This document shows positions 33,000-43,414 of a stretch of 64,000 bases of DNA, piece after piece. How positions within the stretch are numbered: the first letter of the stretch is position 1; every line of letters begins with the position of its first letter. The stretch comes from Omphiscola glabra (Eukaryota; Mollusca; Gastropoda; Lymnaeidae). The stretch is taken from contig OZ024806.1 in assembly GCA_964017045.1 (NCBI GenBank), forward strand, positions 4,236,488 through 4,300,487, written 5' to 3'. A model generated the notes under the pieces. It saw nothing but the letters and a program-made list of their open reading frames with translations, did no database searches and was not told where the DNA came from. Made by a program: the position numbers and the translations under genes.

Positions 33000-33275
33000 G
33001 AGAGCTATGGCAATAACGATGATAGAAAGAGAGAATGTAAGGGACGAGAGCTATGGCAATAACGATGATAGAAAGCGAGAAAGTAAAGGACGAGACCTAT
33101 GGCAATAACGATGATAGAAAGCGAGAAAGTAAAGGACGAGACCTATGGCAATAACGATGTTAGGAAGAGAGAAAGTAAAGGACGATACATATGGCAATAA
33201 CGATGATAGGAAGAGAGAAAGTAAAGGACGAGACCTATGGCAATAACGATGACAGGAAGAGAGAAAGGGAGTAAG
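33000..33275. repeat. 46-bp minisatellite, about 5-6 units
   Basis: Units of GATGATAGAAAGCGAGAAAG plus TAAAGGACGAGACCTATGGC and AATAAC. The region 32730-33000 before it is purine-rich, unique and non-coding. Confidence 0.85.
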
Positions 33276-33556
33276 TGGTAACAGAAAATAGACCTAGAGA
33301 AACGTTGAGAAAGAGAAGGAAACAAAGCGACAGGGAAAGTGGAGAGGAAGAGAGTTCCAATAACAAAATGATTAAAGAGAATTATTAAAACATGACATAA
33401 GCTGGTAATGATGTTGATACAACTTCTTTATAAATTAGATAATTGTTTGTTTGGCCGATCGTTTTAAGCCGTAAAAATACTAACATTTTTAAAAGTATTG
33501 TTATAAGCTTTAAAGGCAAAAATATTCTTGTTTATCAGCGTTAATATACAATAATG

Positions 33557-34286
33557 ACAAATAGCACTAATGGCATCACCACTGAAATTAAGGTCGGTGA
33601 GGAAAGATTAGAGACAGTTGGCTGCTTCAAATACCTCGGAGCAATAGTATCGGAACAAGGCTCCAGGCCCGAATTAATGGCCAGGATTGAGCAGACCACG
33701 ACAGCACTAAAGAGGCTCAAGAAAATATGGAACGACAAAAATATAGCCCCCAGCACCAAAATCAGGCTGATGCGCTCATTAATCCTCTTTTCTTATATGC
33801 CTGTGAGTCCTGGACATTAACAGCAGAACTTGAAAGGAAAATAAAGGAGATGGAGATGAGATGTTACAGAGGCATTCTTGGCGTCTGCTGTAGAGACCAC
33901 ATCACCAATGAGCAAATAAACGAAAGGATTCGTCAGGCAATTGGGCAATACGATGACCTCCTGACGTCTGTTAAAAAGCGCAAACTTGAGTGGTATGGCC
34001 ACGTGACCAGAAAACAAGGGCTCGCCAAAGAGATCTTGCATGGCACTACTAGAGGAGGGAGAAGAAGAGGAAGACAGAGAAAAAGATGGGAAGATAACAT
34101 CAAAGAATGGACGGGATTACAACTGGACGATGCTATGCGTAGGGTCGGAGACCGAGAGGAATGGAGGAGAATAGTGTACATGTCATCTGTGGCGCCCCAA
34201 CATGTCATCTGTGGCGCCCCAACATGTCATCTGTGGCGCCCCAACGGTCGAAGGACTACGGGACCTGATGATGATGATGATGATGA
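33557..34286 (+). mobile_element. 5'-truncated RTE-like LINE, reverse transcriptase C-terminus, with target duplication
   Basis: Frame 1 (from 33554) reads GCFKYLGAIVSEQG and TKIRLMRSLI. After one frameshift near 33785 the second frame reads LYACESWTLTAELE, KRKLEWYGHVTRKQGLAKEI, and GRRRGRQRKRWEDNIKEW. These are reverse transcriptase C-terminal motifs of an RTE-like non-LTR element, different from that at 28463. The element ends in a GAT repeat. Flanks ATATACAATAATG (33544-33556) and ATACACAATAATG (34287-34299) match at 12 of 13 bases. A 22-bp segment is present three times in a row at 34179-34244, just before the tail. Confidence 0.85.
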
Positions 34287-34735
34287 ATACACAATAATGT
34301 CATGCGAGTGACTTACACAATAATGACATGATAGTGACATACACAAAAATGACATGTGGGTGACATGCATAATAATGCCACGTGAGTGACACGTAATAAT
34401 GACATTTGATTCACATAAATAGCAATGACATGTGAGTGACATGCTTAATAATGATATGTGAGTGACATACATAATAATGACATTTTAGCAACATACATAA
34501 TAATGAAATGTGAGTGACATACGTACTAATGACATGTGAGTGACATACGTACTAATGACATGTGAGTGACATACATTATATAATGTCACAACCTATTTTT
34601 CCCCTCGCCTCAATAAAGAGCCTTAGAAGATTAAATGTTCCACGCCCTTATGTGAGGCGTTAAGAGAGAGGGAGAGAGAGAGAGTGAGAGAGTGAGAGAG
34701 AGAGAGAGGGGGAGAGAGAGAGTGAGAGAGAGAGA
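34287..34735. repeat. 26-bp minisatellite and (GA)n microsatellite
   Basis: To about 34580, units of AATAATGACATGTGAGTGAC plus ATACAT repeat 10-11 times with substitutions. A GA-rich run follows at 34660-34735. Confidence 0.9.
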
Positions 34736-34739
34736 TACC

Positions 34740-36420
34740 TGATTCACTTGCAGATTGAATGTCAATTTTACTGGCTGTTTTTACTGACTTAAGGCCCAAC
34801 ATTATATGATACATTGTTTAATAGTGAAGACATGGGACATACGTTCGAAAGGCAGTAATTTAAAAACATAAACATGATTAACAAATAATTTTGACCAACA
34901 GTACCTCTTTCCAAAGTACCCTGACCAACAGTACCCACTTTCTTAAAATCCTGCTTATTATTGTCCCTTACACTAAGATCCTGTCTAACGTGAACAAATT
35001 CATAAATATTACGTCAAACATTGATTCTCACAATTTTTCAACAAAATTTTAAAAAAATTAAAAAATCGAAATTACACACCCCACACCAATAAAAAACGTC
35101 TGGGTAATATCTGTGTGGCAGAGGCCCCCTGTTTAGAATCACTGATATTTGTAAAATTGCATAACACCATCCACGCCCGGGGTCAATGTTCTTTCAGGGG
35201 TCCTGGGTAAAGATTATCCAAATGGTTTAACATTACCATTGAGGGGTTGTCAGACTTCATTAAGGACCTACCAGGATTAACAACATCAAGAGGGCCAAGT
35301 ACTATTCATTATGTCTTCAAAATGTTCAGGGGGACAAACTCAACATGTAAAATAAGAATCCGTAGAAACATATAAGCGGTTGCCTCCCTTGCTAACTAGG
35401 GTTTGTAACCAGGGGTCACGTGCTCCCTTACGCCCAGTGACACTTTGTCTAATGTCTACGATGCCCCTGACACCACCTTGTTTTGATGTGCCCAAGGAAA
35501 CACAATAACAATACAATTGGCAAAACGAATCCTCAATTTAACGTGCAGTAACGACAGCTTATCTATTATATAATATCATTATATCAAACCCTCATTATCT
35601 CATAATATCATCTGCGAATAAATTTTTTTATGATTATTCAGTGATCAGCGTACATCATAGAACATCATCTCATATGGTATTATGTAATATTCATCTTCTC
35701 AGAGGACACAATATCATATGACATCATCTCAAAGAACATTATGTCATAAGACCTCATGTCATAAGACATCAGGACATAATCTCATAGTAAATCATATCTT
35801 AGAACATCATGTCATAGGATATAATCTCTAGAGATATCATATCATATCACATAGGACATGAACCCATGGGACATCATCTTCCAACATCGTAGTACATCGT
35901 TGCAATAGAATATGATTACTATCTCTTAACTTAACCAAACAATTTAAATATGGTTACTACGCATTTAACTTAACCAAACAATATGAATATGGTCAATATA
36001 TTTTAAGTCAAGGACTCGGTTCACTTTCCCAACATAACAGGCCATTACATATGTCCCTTGCAGGACGCCGATAGTTTTAACGGCTATTTAACGTCACTCA
36101 TTTGGGCCCGGGTTTTGTGAGCACTTTCATTTTATGAGATCGGTATTCATTAGGATTAAGTTTTACAGCTACTTGGGAGAGATTTCCAAGCTACAGACGT
36201 TTGGTCTAACTAGGACATTTGACACAACAACAGTGGAAAAGTTCAATGAGGACACCCCAAGTTTTTCCAATGCACCCTTACCAAAAGTAGTCCTACATCT
36301 AAATGTAGTCATATAACTAAATGTATTCAAATAACTAAATGAATTCCTACATCCTAAAACAGTTAGCGCGACCCTACTAAAAAAATCTCAATGCAGCGTA
36401 ATTTTCAGAGCGTCATTTAG
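34740..36420. other. non-coding spacer with loose ACATCAT repeats
   Basis: No gene is recognised. From 35585 to 35890 motifs such as CATAGGACATCATCTCATA recur irregularly. CAACAGTACC is duplicated at about 34895-34935. Near 36290-36350 a short CTAAATGTAGTCATATAA motif is repeated. Confidence 0.4.
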
Positions 36421-36426
36421 AATACC

Positions 36427-36582
36427 TACTATGATAGAGGAACGAGAGATAGAAAGTTCGTGGTGGGTGACAAGGTTTTGATATTACTTCCAACTAAGGT
36501 AAACAAGTTGTTGATGCAGTGGAAGGGACCATATATAATTACCGAAGTCGTAGGACCCTGTGACTATTGTGTTGACATGTAA
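36427..36582 (+). mobile_element. inverted piece of the Gypsy element: integrase C-terminal module
   Basis: The plus strand reads YYDRGTRDRKFVVGDKVL, then NKLLMQWKGPYIITEVVG and DYCVDM, then TAA. This is the module that follows the integrase core in this type of Ty3/Gypsy polyprotein. The integrase core itself lies directly to the right on the minus strand (ORF 36564-37688), so the two adjacent parts face each other. The junction falls at the 6-bp palindrome ACATGT (36575-36580), after which the sequence is the complement of the integrase-core gene (AAAGCATCTCAAAAGGAG). Confidence 0.7.
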
Positions 36583-37700
36583 AGCATCTCAAAAGGAGAA
36601 AACCCAGTTGACTCTTGTGGCACCTCCCTATACGCGAACAACGCTGCGTTTATAAAACGATGCCACTGCCAGGGCTGTTTGTGACACAATCGTTTTAGCA
36701 TGGTTTTTAATGTCCCATTGAATCTCTCGACCAATCCATTACACATGGGGTGGTAGGGTGTGGTGGTAAGTTGTTTGATACCCAGCATCCTGCTCACCTC
36801 TTTCATACACTCCGATGTGAACTGGGAACCTTGATCACTTAAAACTTCTTCAGGGATTCCCAAACGACTGTACACGTCAACTAGTGCCTCGGCCACGGTC
36901 TCTGTGTCGATTCTCTTTAACGGTACCGCCTCCGGATACCTCGTAGCATAGTCAACAAGTGTCAAAATATAACGATAACCGGCTTCACTCGCCGGCACAA
37001 TAGGTCCTATCAGATCGATGGCCACTCGTTTGAAGGGAACATCAACCACAAGGAATCTTTGCATTGGAACTTTTGATACTGATCCCTTCTTGCTAGTTTT
37101 CTGGCAAATATCACATGATCTGCAGTATTCCTTTACGTCATTGCTCATTCCTTGCCAATAGAAATTGCTCAGGATCCTCTCCTTTGTCCTGCCAACTCCG
37201 AGATGACCACCAGTTATACTGTCATGGGCAACTGACATGACTTGCTGTCTGAGAGACTCTGGTAATACAACTTGTCTAATTGTCCCTCCTCGTTTCTTGT
37301 CTTTAAAAACTCTATAAACTACGCCATCTTTAAAATCAAAGATTGAATTGTTCTTTTGTTCCGAATCTTTCTCTTGTGGCAATGAGCGAATAACAGGGTC
37401 GTTTTGTTGCAGCTGTGTGAGAGTCTCGCGACTCACTTCCGGGTGTTTTTCCACCACAGGTATTTTTAAGGGCGATACATCCTCAACCCTTTTATCTTGC
37501 GCCCTGGTTGTTACCATAGCAACCGTCATTGTCTTTTCTGGGTCATCAGCGCCCCTCGCGCCATCCACATTTCCCACTATAAGGTCCACTATTGACTTTG
37601 AAACACAGAGCACCTCTACTCTTCCACTAAGATATGGTGTTGCTATGTCGATGACAGCCTTTTCTGCTTTTACAATGTCTATGTTCATTAACTCAATGAA
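36564..37700 (-). mobile_element. Ty3/Gypsy protease end and integrase (Gmr1-like order)
   Basis: A 374-codon minus-strand ORF starts inside the protease (residues 1-45, VDLIVGNVDGARGADDP) and passes through a linker (VTTRAQ) directly into integrase: zinc-binding H155-H162-C189-C192 (GGHLGVGRTKER; CRSCDICQKT), then D225 (AIDLIGP), D285 (LSDQGSQF) and E321 (NGLVERFNG). D285 and E321 have 35 residues between them, as in the DD35E core, and all catalytic residues are kept. There is no reverse transcriptase or RNase H between protease and integrase. In the Gmr1 group of Ty3/Gypsy elements integrase comes before reverse transcriptase, so this is the best placement. The ORF runs out at the inversion junction near 36577. 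An upstream in-frame TGA separates it from the protease DTG motif. Confidence 0.85.
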
Positions 37701-39051
37701 TCATACTCCACCTGTTAGCTGGTCATCTCTTACATACTTTCGCTTAACAATTATTGCTTCACATCCAGTGTCTCTCAGCACCTCAACTTTAGTAGACCCG
37801 ACAAGGCCTACCAAATTCGGCAAGTTTCTCTCCCTTGTCGTTTCATTGTTCTGCTTACTAATCTCCCCGCAACATTTGATATCTATCTTTGTGTCAATCT
37901 GTTTATTTTCTTTTGGCAATCTGTAACTTTTATTTTGTCGCTTGTTGCCCGAAAGTTGCTTCCCATGATAAAAAAGTGCTGATGCAGCCATTTTTGAATC
38001 ACTTTTACCCGATTCACGTACATTAGGAAAGTTTCTCGCTATATGTCCACTCTTGTGACACACAAAACACTTGAAGGCAGGTTTCGCCTGTCCCCTACTG
38101 GCACCATAGGTCCTCATCGGACCAGGCCATGTCTTCTGCTCTTCATCTCCTCTATTGTTCGAGCCGATTCTCCTATTCTCCAACTGGGTCTCGTGGGGCT
38201 TATCATTGAAGCTTCTCCTCCTTGCCTCGAGAAATAGCTCTGCTACTCTCACTACTTCATCAAGACTATCGATCCTTCTCTCTTTTAAGTGAGTAGCCAA
38301 ATCAACGGGACACACACTCATGAATTGCTCCTTGATGAACATTTCCATAATACATTCCACAGTACTCTCTGTTTTAGATAGACTAATCCATTTCTTGAGG
38401 TAATTCTTCAATCTTCCGATGAATACGGCCGGACACTCATCTGCCTGTGGTCTACTTTCTCTGAATAAGATCCTGTATCCATCCTCTATAAGGTTGTACC
38501 TCTTTAACAGCACCTCTTTCACCTTTTCATAATCTAATGCATCTTCATATGACATTCTTGAATACTCTTCTAAATCACGCCCAGACAGAAGCGCACTAAG
38601 CGACAACACCCAGTCGCTTACCGGCCAATTGCTGGTCTTAGCAAATAACTCGAATCTGGTGAGCCATCCAATAAATCCACTCCATCCATGAAAGGTGGAA
38701 GCTTAGGCTGCTTAGGTCGACCATCATTACCATTGGAACGCCAGCCACTGGATTGTTCTATCCTCTTGGCTTCCAATAGCGCCTCTCTGTCAGCCGCCGT
38801 CTCTGCCGCCTCTCTGTCGGCCGCCCTATCGGCTGCCCTCTCTGCCGCCTCTCTCTCAGCTGCCCTCTCTGCCGCCTCTCTGTCAGCCGCTCTCTCGGCT
38901 GCCCTCTCTGCCGCCTCTCTCTCGGCTGCTCTCTCTGCCGCCTCCCTCTCTCTATTCACCTCTCTCTCTCGATATATTCTTTCCTCTCATCTCCTCTAAG
39001 CTGAAGAGCATCTACTAGAGCCACTATCTCATTCAAACTTGTCACTGACAT
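37701..39051 (-). mobile_element. Ty3/Gypsy gag and protease start, frameshifted
   Basis: Gag starts at the minus-strand ATG 39051-39049 (MSVTSLNEIVALVDALQLRG). After a frame change in a GA-rich run near 38960 comes a stretch of Arg/Glu/Ala repeats (38770-38957), a likely coiled coil. The sequence then reads PKLPPFMDG. A second frame change near 38665 leads to RFELFAKTSNWPVSDWVLSL, a gag capsid core, which is open to 37703. The nucleocapsid zinc knuckle is CFVCHKSGHIARNF, with Phe where the last Cys should be. The protease follows with RDTGCEAIIV (catalytic DTG present), then TGA. Two frameshifts, one stop and a lost Cys mark a dead copy. Confidence 0.8.
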
Positions 39052-39078
39052 CCTCGTCGTCCCCTCGTTGTGTCTGGA

Positions 39079-39097
39079 CCCCGGTAACGAGCCCCCA
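39079..39097 (-). other. primer-binding site of the Gypsy element
   Basis: On the minus strand TGGGGGCTCGTTACCGGGG begins two bases after an LTR-like end ...GTGACA at 39100, and gag starts 28 bases further on. TGG at the start of a GC-rich 18-mer is the expected form of a tRNA primer-binding site. The exact tRNA is not identified. Confidence 0.55.
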
Positions 39098-39099
39098 GA

Positions 39100-39520
39100 T
39101 GTCACAGAATGAGATCTTCTAAGGTATGGCCTTTCGCGTACCAAGTAATATTGGTGTAGATTAATGCGGGGCTGTACCTCTCTGCGAAAGTTCAGTATCC
39201 AGACGTTGAGGATTTTTAACGAAGACAACACAGACGTTAATGAATAACCAAGGAATTCCTTATTAACTATTGTAAACAAAAGAATGTATTGATAGATTAA
39301 TATAGTCCAGTAATGTTTCTTCAACTTTCAAACGCAACGTTAACCTCCATTAATCTCAACCTCCATAAGCTCTCACCCAAAACAGTCCTCACTTCCCCCG
39401 GAAATCGCACCCCAAGACCACAGCACGTTTTTCATCAAATAGATGTGGTGCTACATATCGGAAAGTCCCGAACGAAACAAATCATAAGTTGCATGTGTAA
39501 TTAATGGTGCGCCGTTGTTC
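39100..39520 (-). repeat. probable 5' LTR of the Gypsy element
   Basis: The minus-strand sequence before the primer-binding site ends in CA and has the expected position for a long terminal repeat. Its far edge is uncertain (about 39520). No second LTR was found near the inverted left end, so the boundary is inferred from position only. Confidence 0.35.
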
Positions 39521-39539
39521 AATCACAACCTAGTCATTT

Positions 39540-42510
39540 GTGACAACTTCACAATTTGTTGTTCTAAATATGGTGAAAAGTGATAAGTTTGATTTTAAAT
39601 GAAAATTTTAACAAGTCATTCAACTCAACATGTCAAGTATAAAATAAAAAACCTTTTGGTGAGAATGAAAATGACTGATAAGGAGCAATGACTTTAGTAT
39701 AAATAAGATATTTCAGTAACAAAAAAAAGTATCATCACTTATTAGGAAAATGTATTGTTCATTATCTGTTTACTTAATTGACATGTAGCTAAATTCTGAC
39801 TTAATTCAAGCAGATAAATATAAAACTGTTTTATGCATTAATACGTCTTGTCTTTTTATGACTCGCACAATTATGGACATGCATTATAATTTAAACTAGC
39901 ATTGACTTATTTGTAACCAATTTATTCATTTTTAAAAATTTTAAATGTTGGATTTGTCATAAAGTTAACATTTAATTTTAGACATGTGAAAATGTATATT
40001 TTGATCATATGTGTTGGAATGCAATTCAGGGAAAAATTTGTCCAATTTTTCCTGGGCAAATAAATCCAGTTTTCTTAAGACAATCTTAAATGAAGCTGTT
40101 TGTTGTGAGTACATTGATACTCAATTAAATAGAAAACAGTCATTGAAAAAAAAAAAATATATTTTTTAATATTTACAAATATAATTAAATTTACTGGATC
40201 GAAATGCACAAGAAAGTGTTTCTAAGAGAAAAGTACTCTGTCCTAGCTATATTTGAACCAAATCCATATTTAGAAAGACCTAGTTAACACTGGGACATGA
40301 AACTCGAAAGTTATATTATTGAGAAACTTTTCCTTAAATTCCTGAAGCAGATGGGAAGCATTATTTTTTTATGTTTACTTAATGTTATTTTTTAAAGATG
40401 CAATCCCTTGTTCTGATAACTTTCCTTAAGAGCTAACCTCAAAAGAAAGGTTATTTAAAAAAAAAAATTAAATGTCATGTGCACATTTTTTTTAATATGG
40501 GTAAGGTTACATCCATGTTTTGCTTATGGTGGTTCTACATCAACTATTGTATAATCACGTACTTTGGCATGTATTTTTAAGGTACCTTTGTCATTTCAAT
40601 ATTTTAAAATATATCTCTCCTTTATTTTTATTATTCATATCAATAACCTTCCTTGATATGCATTATTTTATCTGACACAATTCACTATTTAACTGTTGGG
40701 TGATCAATACTCATGTTGAAAATAGTTTCACAATTTGTTTAACTTTTCACAAATGTATTAACCTACATCACATTCACTCAAAATGTTCAATGTGTTATAC
40801 TGTCCAATATGTATCCACAATCTAGTACTTTATTGATGTTCTTTTTCAACTTGTCCAGACTATGCAACAAAGGGGCTTTTGGAATGACCCTGGTCCATGG
40901 ACCATCACTTTGAGAAGCATTTATCTCTTATCATCAATCGTCATTTAACATAGATGAGCGGGTTTAATGGAATTTGAGATTTAGATACCAATGTCTTGGA
41001 ATGCATTGTCTGTGGTTTTTGTCTGTGTTTTTTTCTTGATAATAACAAACCCAAGAGAAAAGAAAAAAAGAAACAATGCAACAACCATTAAGAGTTTCTC
41101 TTTTCAATTGATTGTTTTTGCCCAATTTGTTGTTCTAAATATGATGAAAAATGAAAATTTTTATTTATAAGTATGAAATTAAAAAAAACAACTTAGTAGT
41201 AAAAATAAGATATTTCAGTAACAAAATGATCATAAGTTACTAGGAAAATATATAGTTTATTATCTGTTTAACTAATAGACATATTGTTTAAATAAATATC
41301 AATTTGTTTTATGCATTAATTTGGTATATCTTGTCTTTTTATGACTCGCAAAATGATGTATATGTAGTATAACATAAACTAGATTTGATTGATTTTTAAC
41401 CCATGTATTGTTGTATTTTATTTTATTTTTAAATTTGTTTGATTTGTCATAAAGTTAAATTTAAGTTTTAGATAGGTGACCATGCTTATTTTGATCATAT
41501 GTGTTGGAGTGCAATTCTGGGAAAAAAGTGTTCTATTTTTCTTGGGCAAGTAAATTCAGTTTTCTTAAGACAATCTTAAATGAAGCTGCTTGTTGTGATT
41601 TAATTGATTATTAATAGAAAACAATTATTGTATAATATATATATATTTATTAATATATACAAATATAATTATACAAACTGGAATGAAATGCACAAGAAGT
41701 GTTTAAAAGGGCAATGTACTCTGTCCTACCTATATTTGAACCAAACCCATACTTAGAAAGCTCTAGTGAACACTGCGACATGGATTTTGAAAATTGTATT
41801 ATTGAGAACCTTTTCTTTAAATTCCTGAATCAGATGAGATATAGAGAACATATTATGTATACTTTGTAATACAAATAAATATTTAAATTTATTATGAAGA
41901 ATATTTTACTGACAAAAAAATGAGCAGTGGCAACATTTAAATGTTTATTTAATGTTATTTTTGAAATATAAAATCTCCTTTGCCAATAACTTTAGTTATG
42001 AGCTGTCCTAAAAAGAAAGATTATTTTTAAAAAATTTAAAATGTCATGTGGAATTAAAAAAACAATAGAGTTAAGGTTACCTCCAGGTTTCGCTTATGAT
42101 GGTTCAACATCAACTACTGTATAATCAAGTACTTTGACATGTTTTTTATGTAATTTTGTCATTTCAAGGTTATAAAATATATCTCCCATTTATTTGTGTT
42201 TATCATTTCGATAATCTTCCTTAATATGCACTATGTAAATACAGTTTACTCAAGACAATATTAAATGAAGCTGCTTGTTGTGAGTTCATTGATAACAAAT
42301 AGAAAATAATCATTGAATATTTAATGTTCATTTATTAATGTATACAAAACCATTTTATATATACTGGAGCGAAATGCACAAGAAGATGTTTGAAAAAGCA
42401 ATATACCCTGTCATGCCTAAATTTGAACGTAACCCATACTTAGAATGTCCTATTCAACATTGGGGCATGGACTTTGAAAATTGTATTATTGCGAACAGCT
42501 GTTAAACATC
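39540..42510. repeat. AT-rich block present as three diverged copies
   Basis: Copy A (about 39540-40720), copy B (about 41120-42235) and partial copy C (about 42238-42500) share ordered landmarks. TTTTGATCATATGTGTTGGA is in A (39992) and B (41490). TAAATGAAGCTGCTTGTTGT type is in A (40088), B (41577) and C (42262). CTGTCCTAGCTATATTTGAA type is in A (40229), B (41720) and C (42408). CAACATCAACTACTGTATAA type is in A (40535) and B (42105). Copies are about 75-85 percent alike by eye. No coding frame is kept, so this may be an unclassified transposon or plain tandem duplication. Confidence 0.7.
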
Positions 42511-42514
42511 AGAA

Positions 42515-43005
42515 GCAGATAAGATATTAGCCTCAAAGGATGGAGGTAAAGCCATTGGGGAAGCGATAATAAGTTTACTTCATTTTTTATCATTAATTCT
42601 ATCACGTTCACTTGTAAACTACTTCTGAAGACCTTTAAAGTGGACCCTTTGAAAATTCCATAGCCATTTAGGAGACAGATTGAAAATATTTCGTTTTAAA
42701 TGTATAATGTAATTTTCTTAAGCCATTAAATTTATTAAAACTCGTTTTGTTGATAATAATGTTTTCCGAAAAATATATAAGCTTTAACGAATTTGAAAAA
42801 CAATTCCAAAGGACAACCAAATATCTACTCAAAGATGAGAAACAATAATAACAACTCAAGTTGCAATTATCTTACATAGACTGAAAATGTAGTCAGCATC
42901 TTTTGAGATGGGTTGAATTTCATCATTGTGCACTGCAGTAGATCGATTTTCTGAGTCCAAAATAGAAATGTTTGGACTTAAAAATGTACCTTAACGACAA
43001 GGGGC
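42515..43005. other. non-coding spacer before Penelope relic
   Basis: Unique AT-rich DNA. It may contain further decayed parts of the Penelope element but no motif is readable. Confidence 0.35.
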
Positions 43006-43009
43006 AATT

Positions 43010-43320
43010 GTCTTAGGGACATGCTAGTTAGAAGCCACCTCCCCGCTATTCAAGCACATAAAGGCATCAAAATTTGCAATCCTAGCCATTGTAACAAATG
43101 TCCCTACATGATTCAAGTTGATAAGATATCTTTCCCTCTGGAAATATTCAGAATTAACTATGTCTTTACCTGCACAAGTCTCATGGTGATTTACACCATC
43201 CTTTGTAAAAATATGTAGGAACCATTAAGAGTAGAAACCATAATACAACTAGGGCTTTTGTAGGATTCTTACGACTCAATACAGACAACATGATCAGATG
43301 GCGCTATCAGTTTTCATGTA
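43010..43320 (+). mobile_element. Penelope-like element relic (Cys motif and GIY-YIG start)
   Basis: The plus strand reads LVRSHLPAIQAHKGIKICNP, then HCNKCPYMIQVDKISFPLE and INYVFTCTSLMVIYTILCKN, and after a frame change YVGT. The order LVR..., CxxC, FTC.S..VIY.I.CK, YVG is that of the linker and GIY-YIG endonuclease of Penelope-like elements. The reverse transcriptase is not found. It belongs to a different family from the relic at 13855. Confidence 0.55.
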
Positions 43321-43414
43321 GTCTTAGTGACAGTAAGAAGGCTATAAAAATAAATTAAAAAGCAAAGATGACGATACCCATTAAAAAAAATTTACATTTA
43401 GATTTCTGTATAAA

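Noticed and set aside
37348..37926. 192-codon plus-strand Ser/Thr-rich ORF
   Set aside because: It is the antisense shadow of the Gypsy protease-integrase ORF; the minus-strand frame has all known motifs.
38688..38999. Ala/Ser/Leu-rich plus-strand ORF
   Set aside because: Antisense of the Arg/Glu/Ala repeats of gag.
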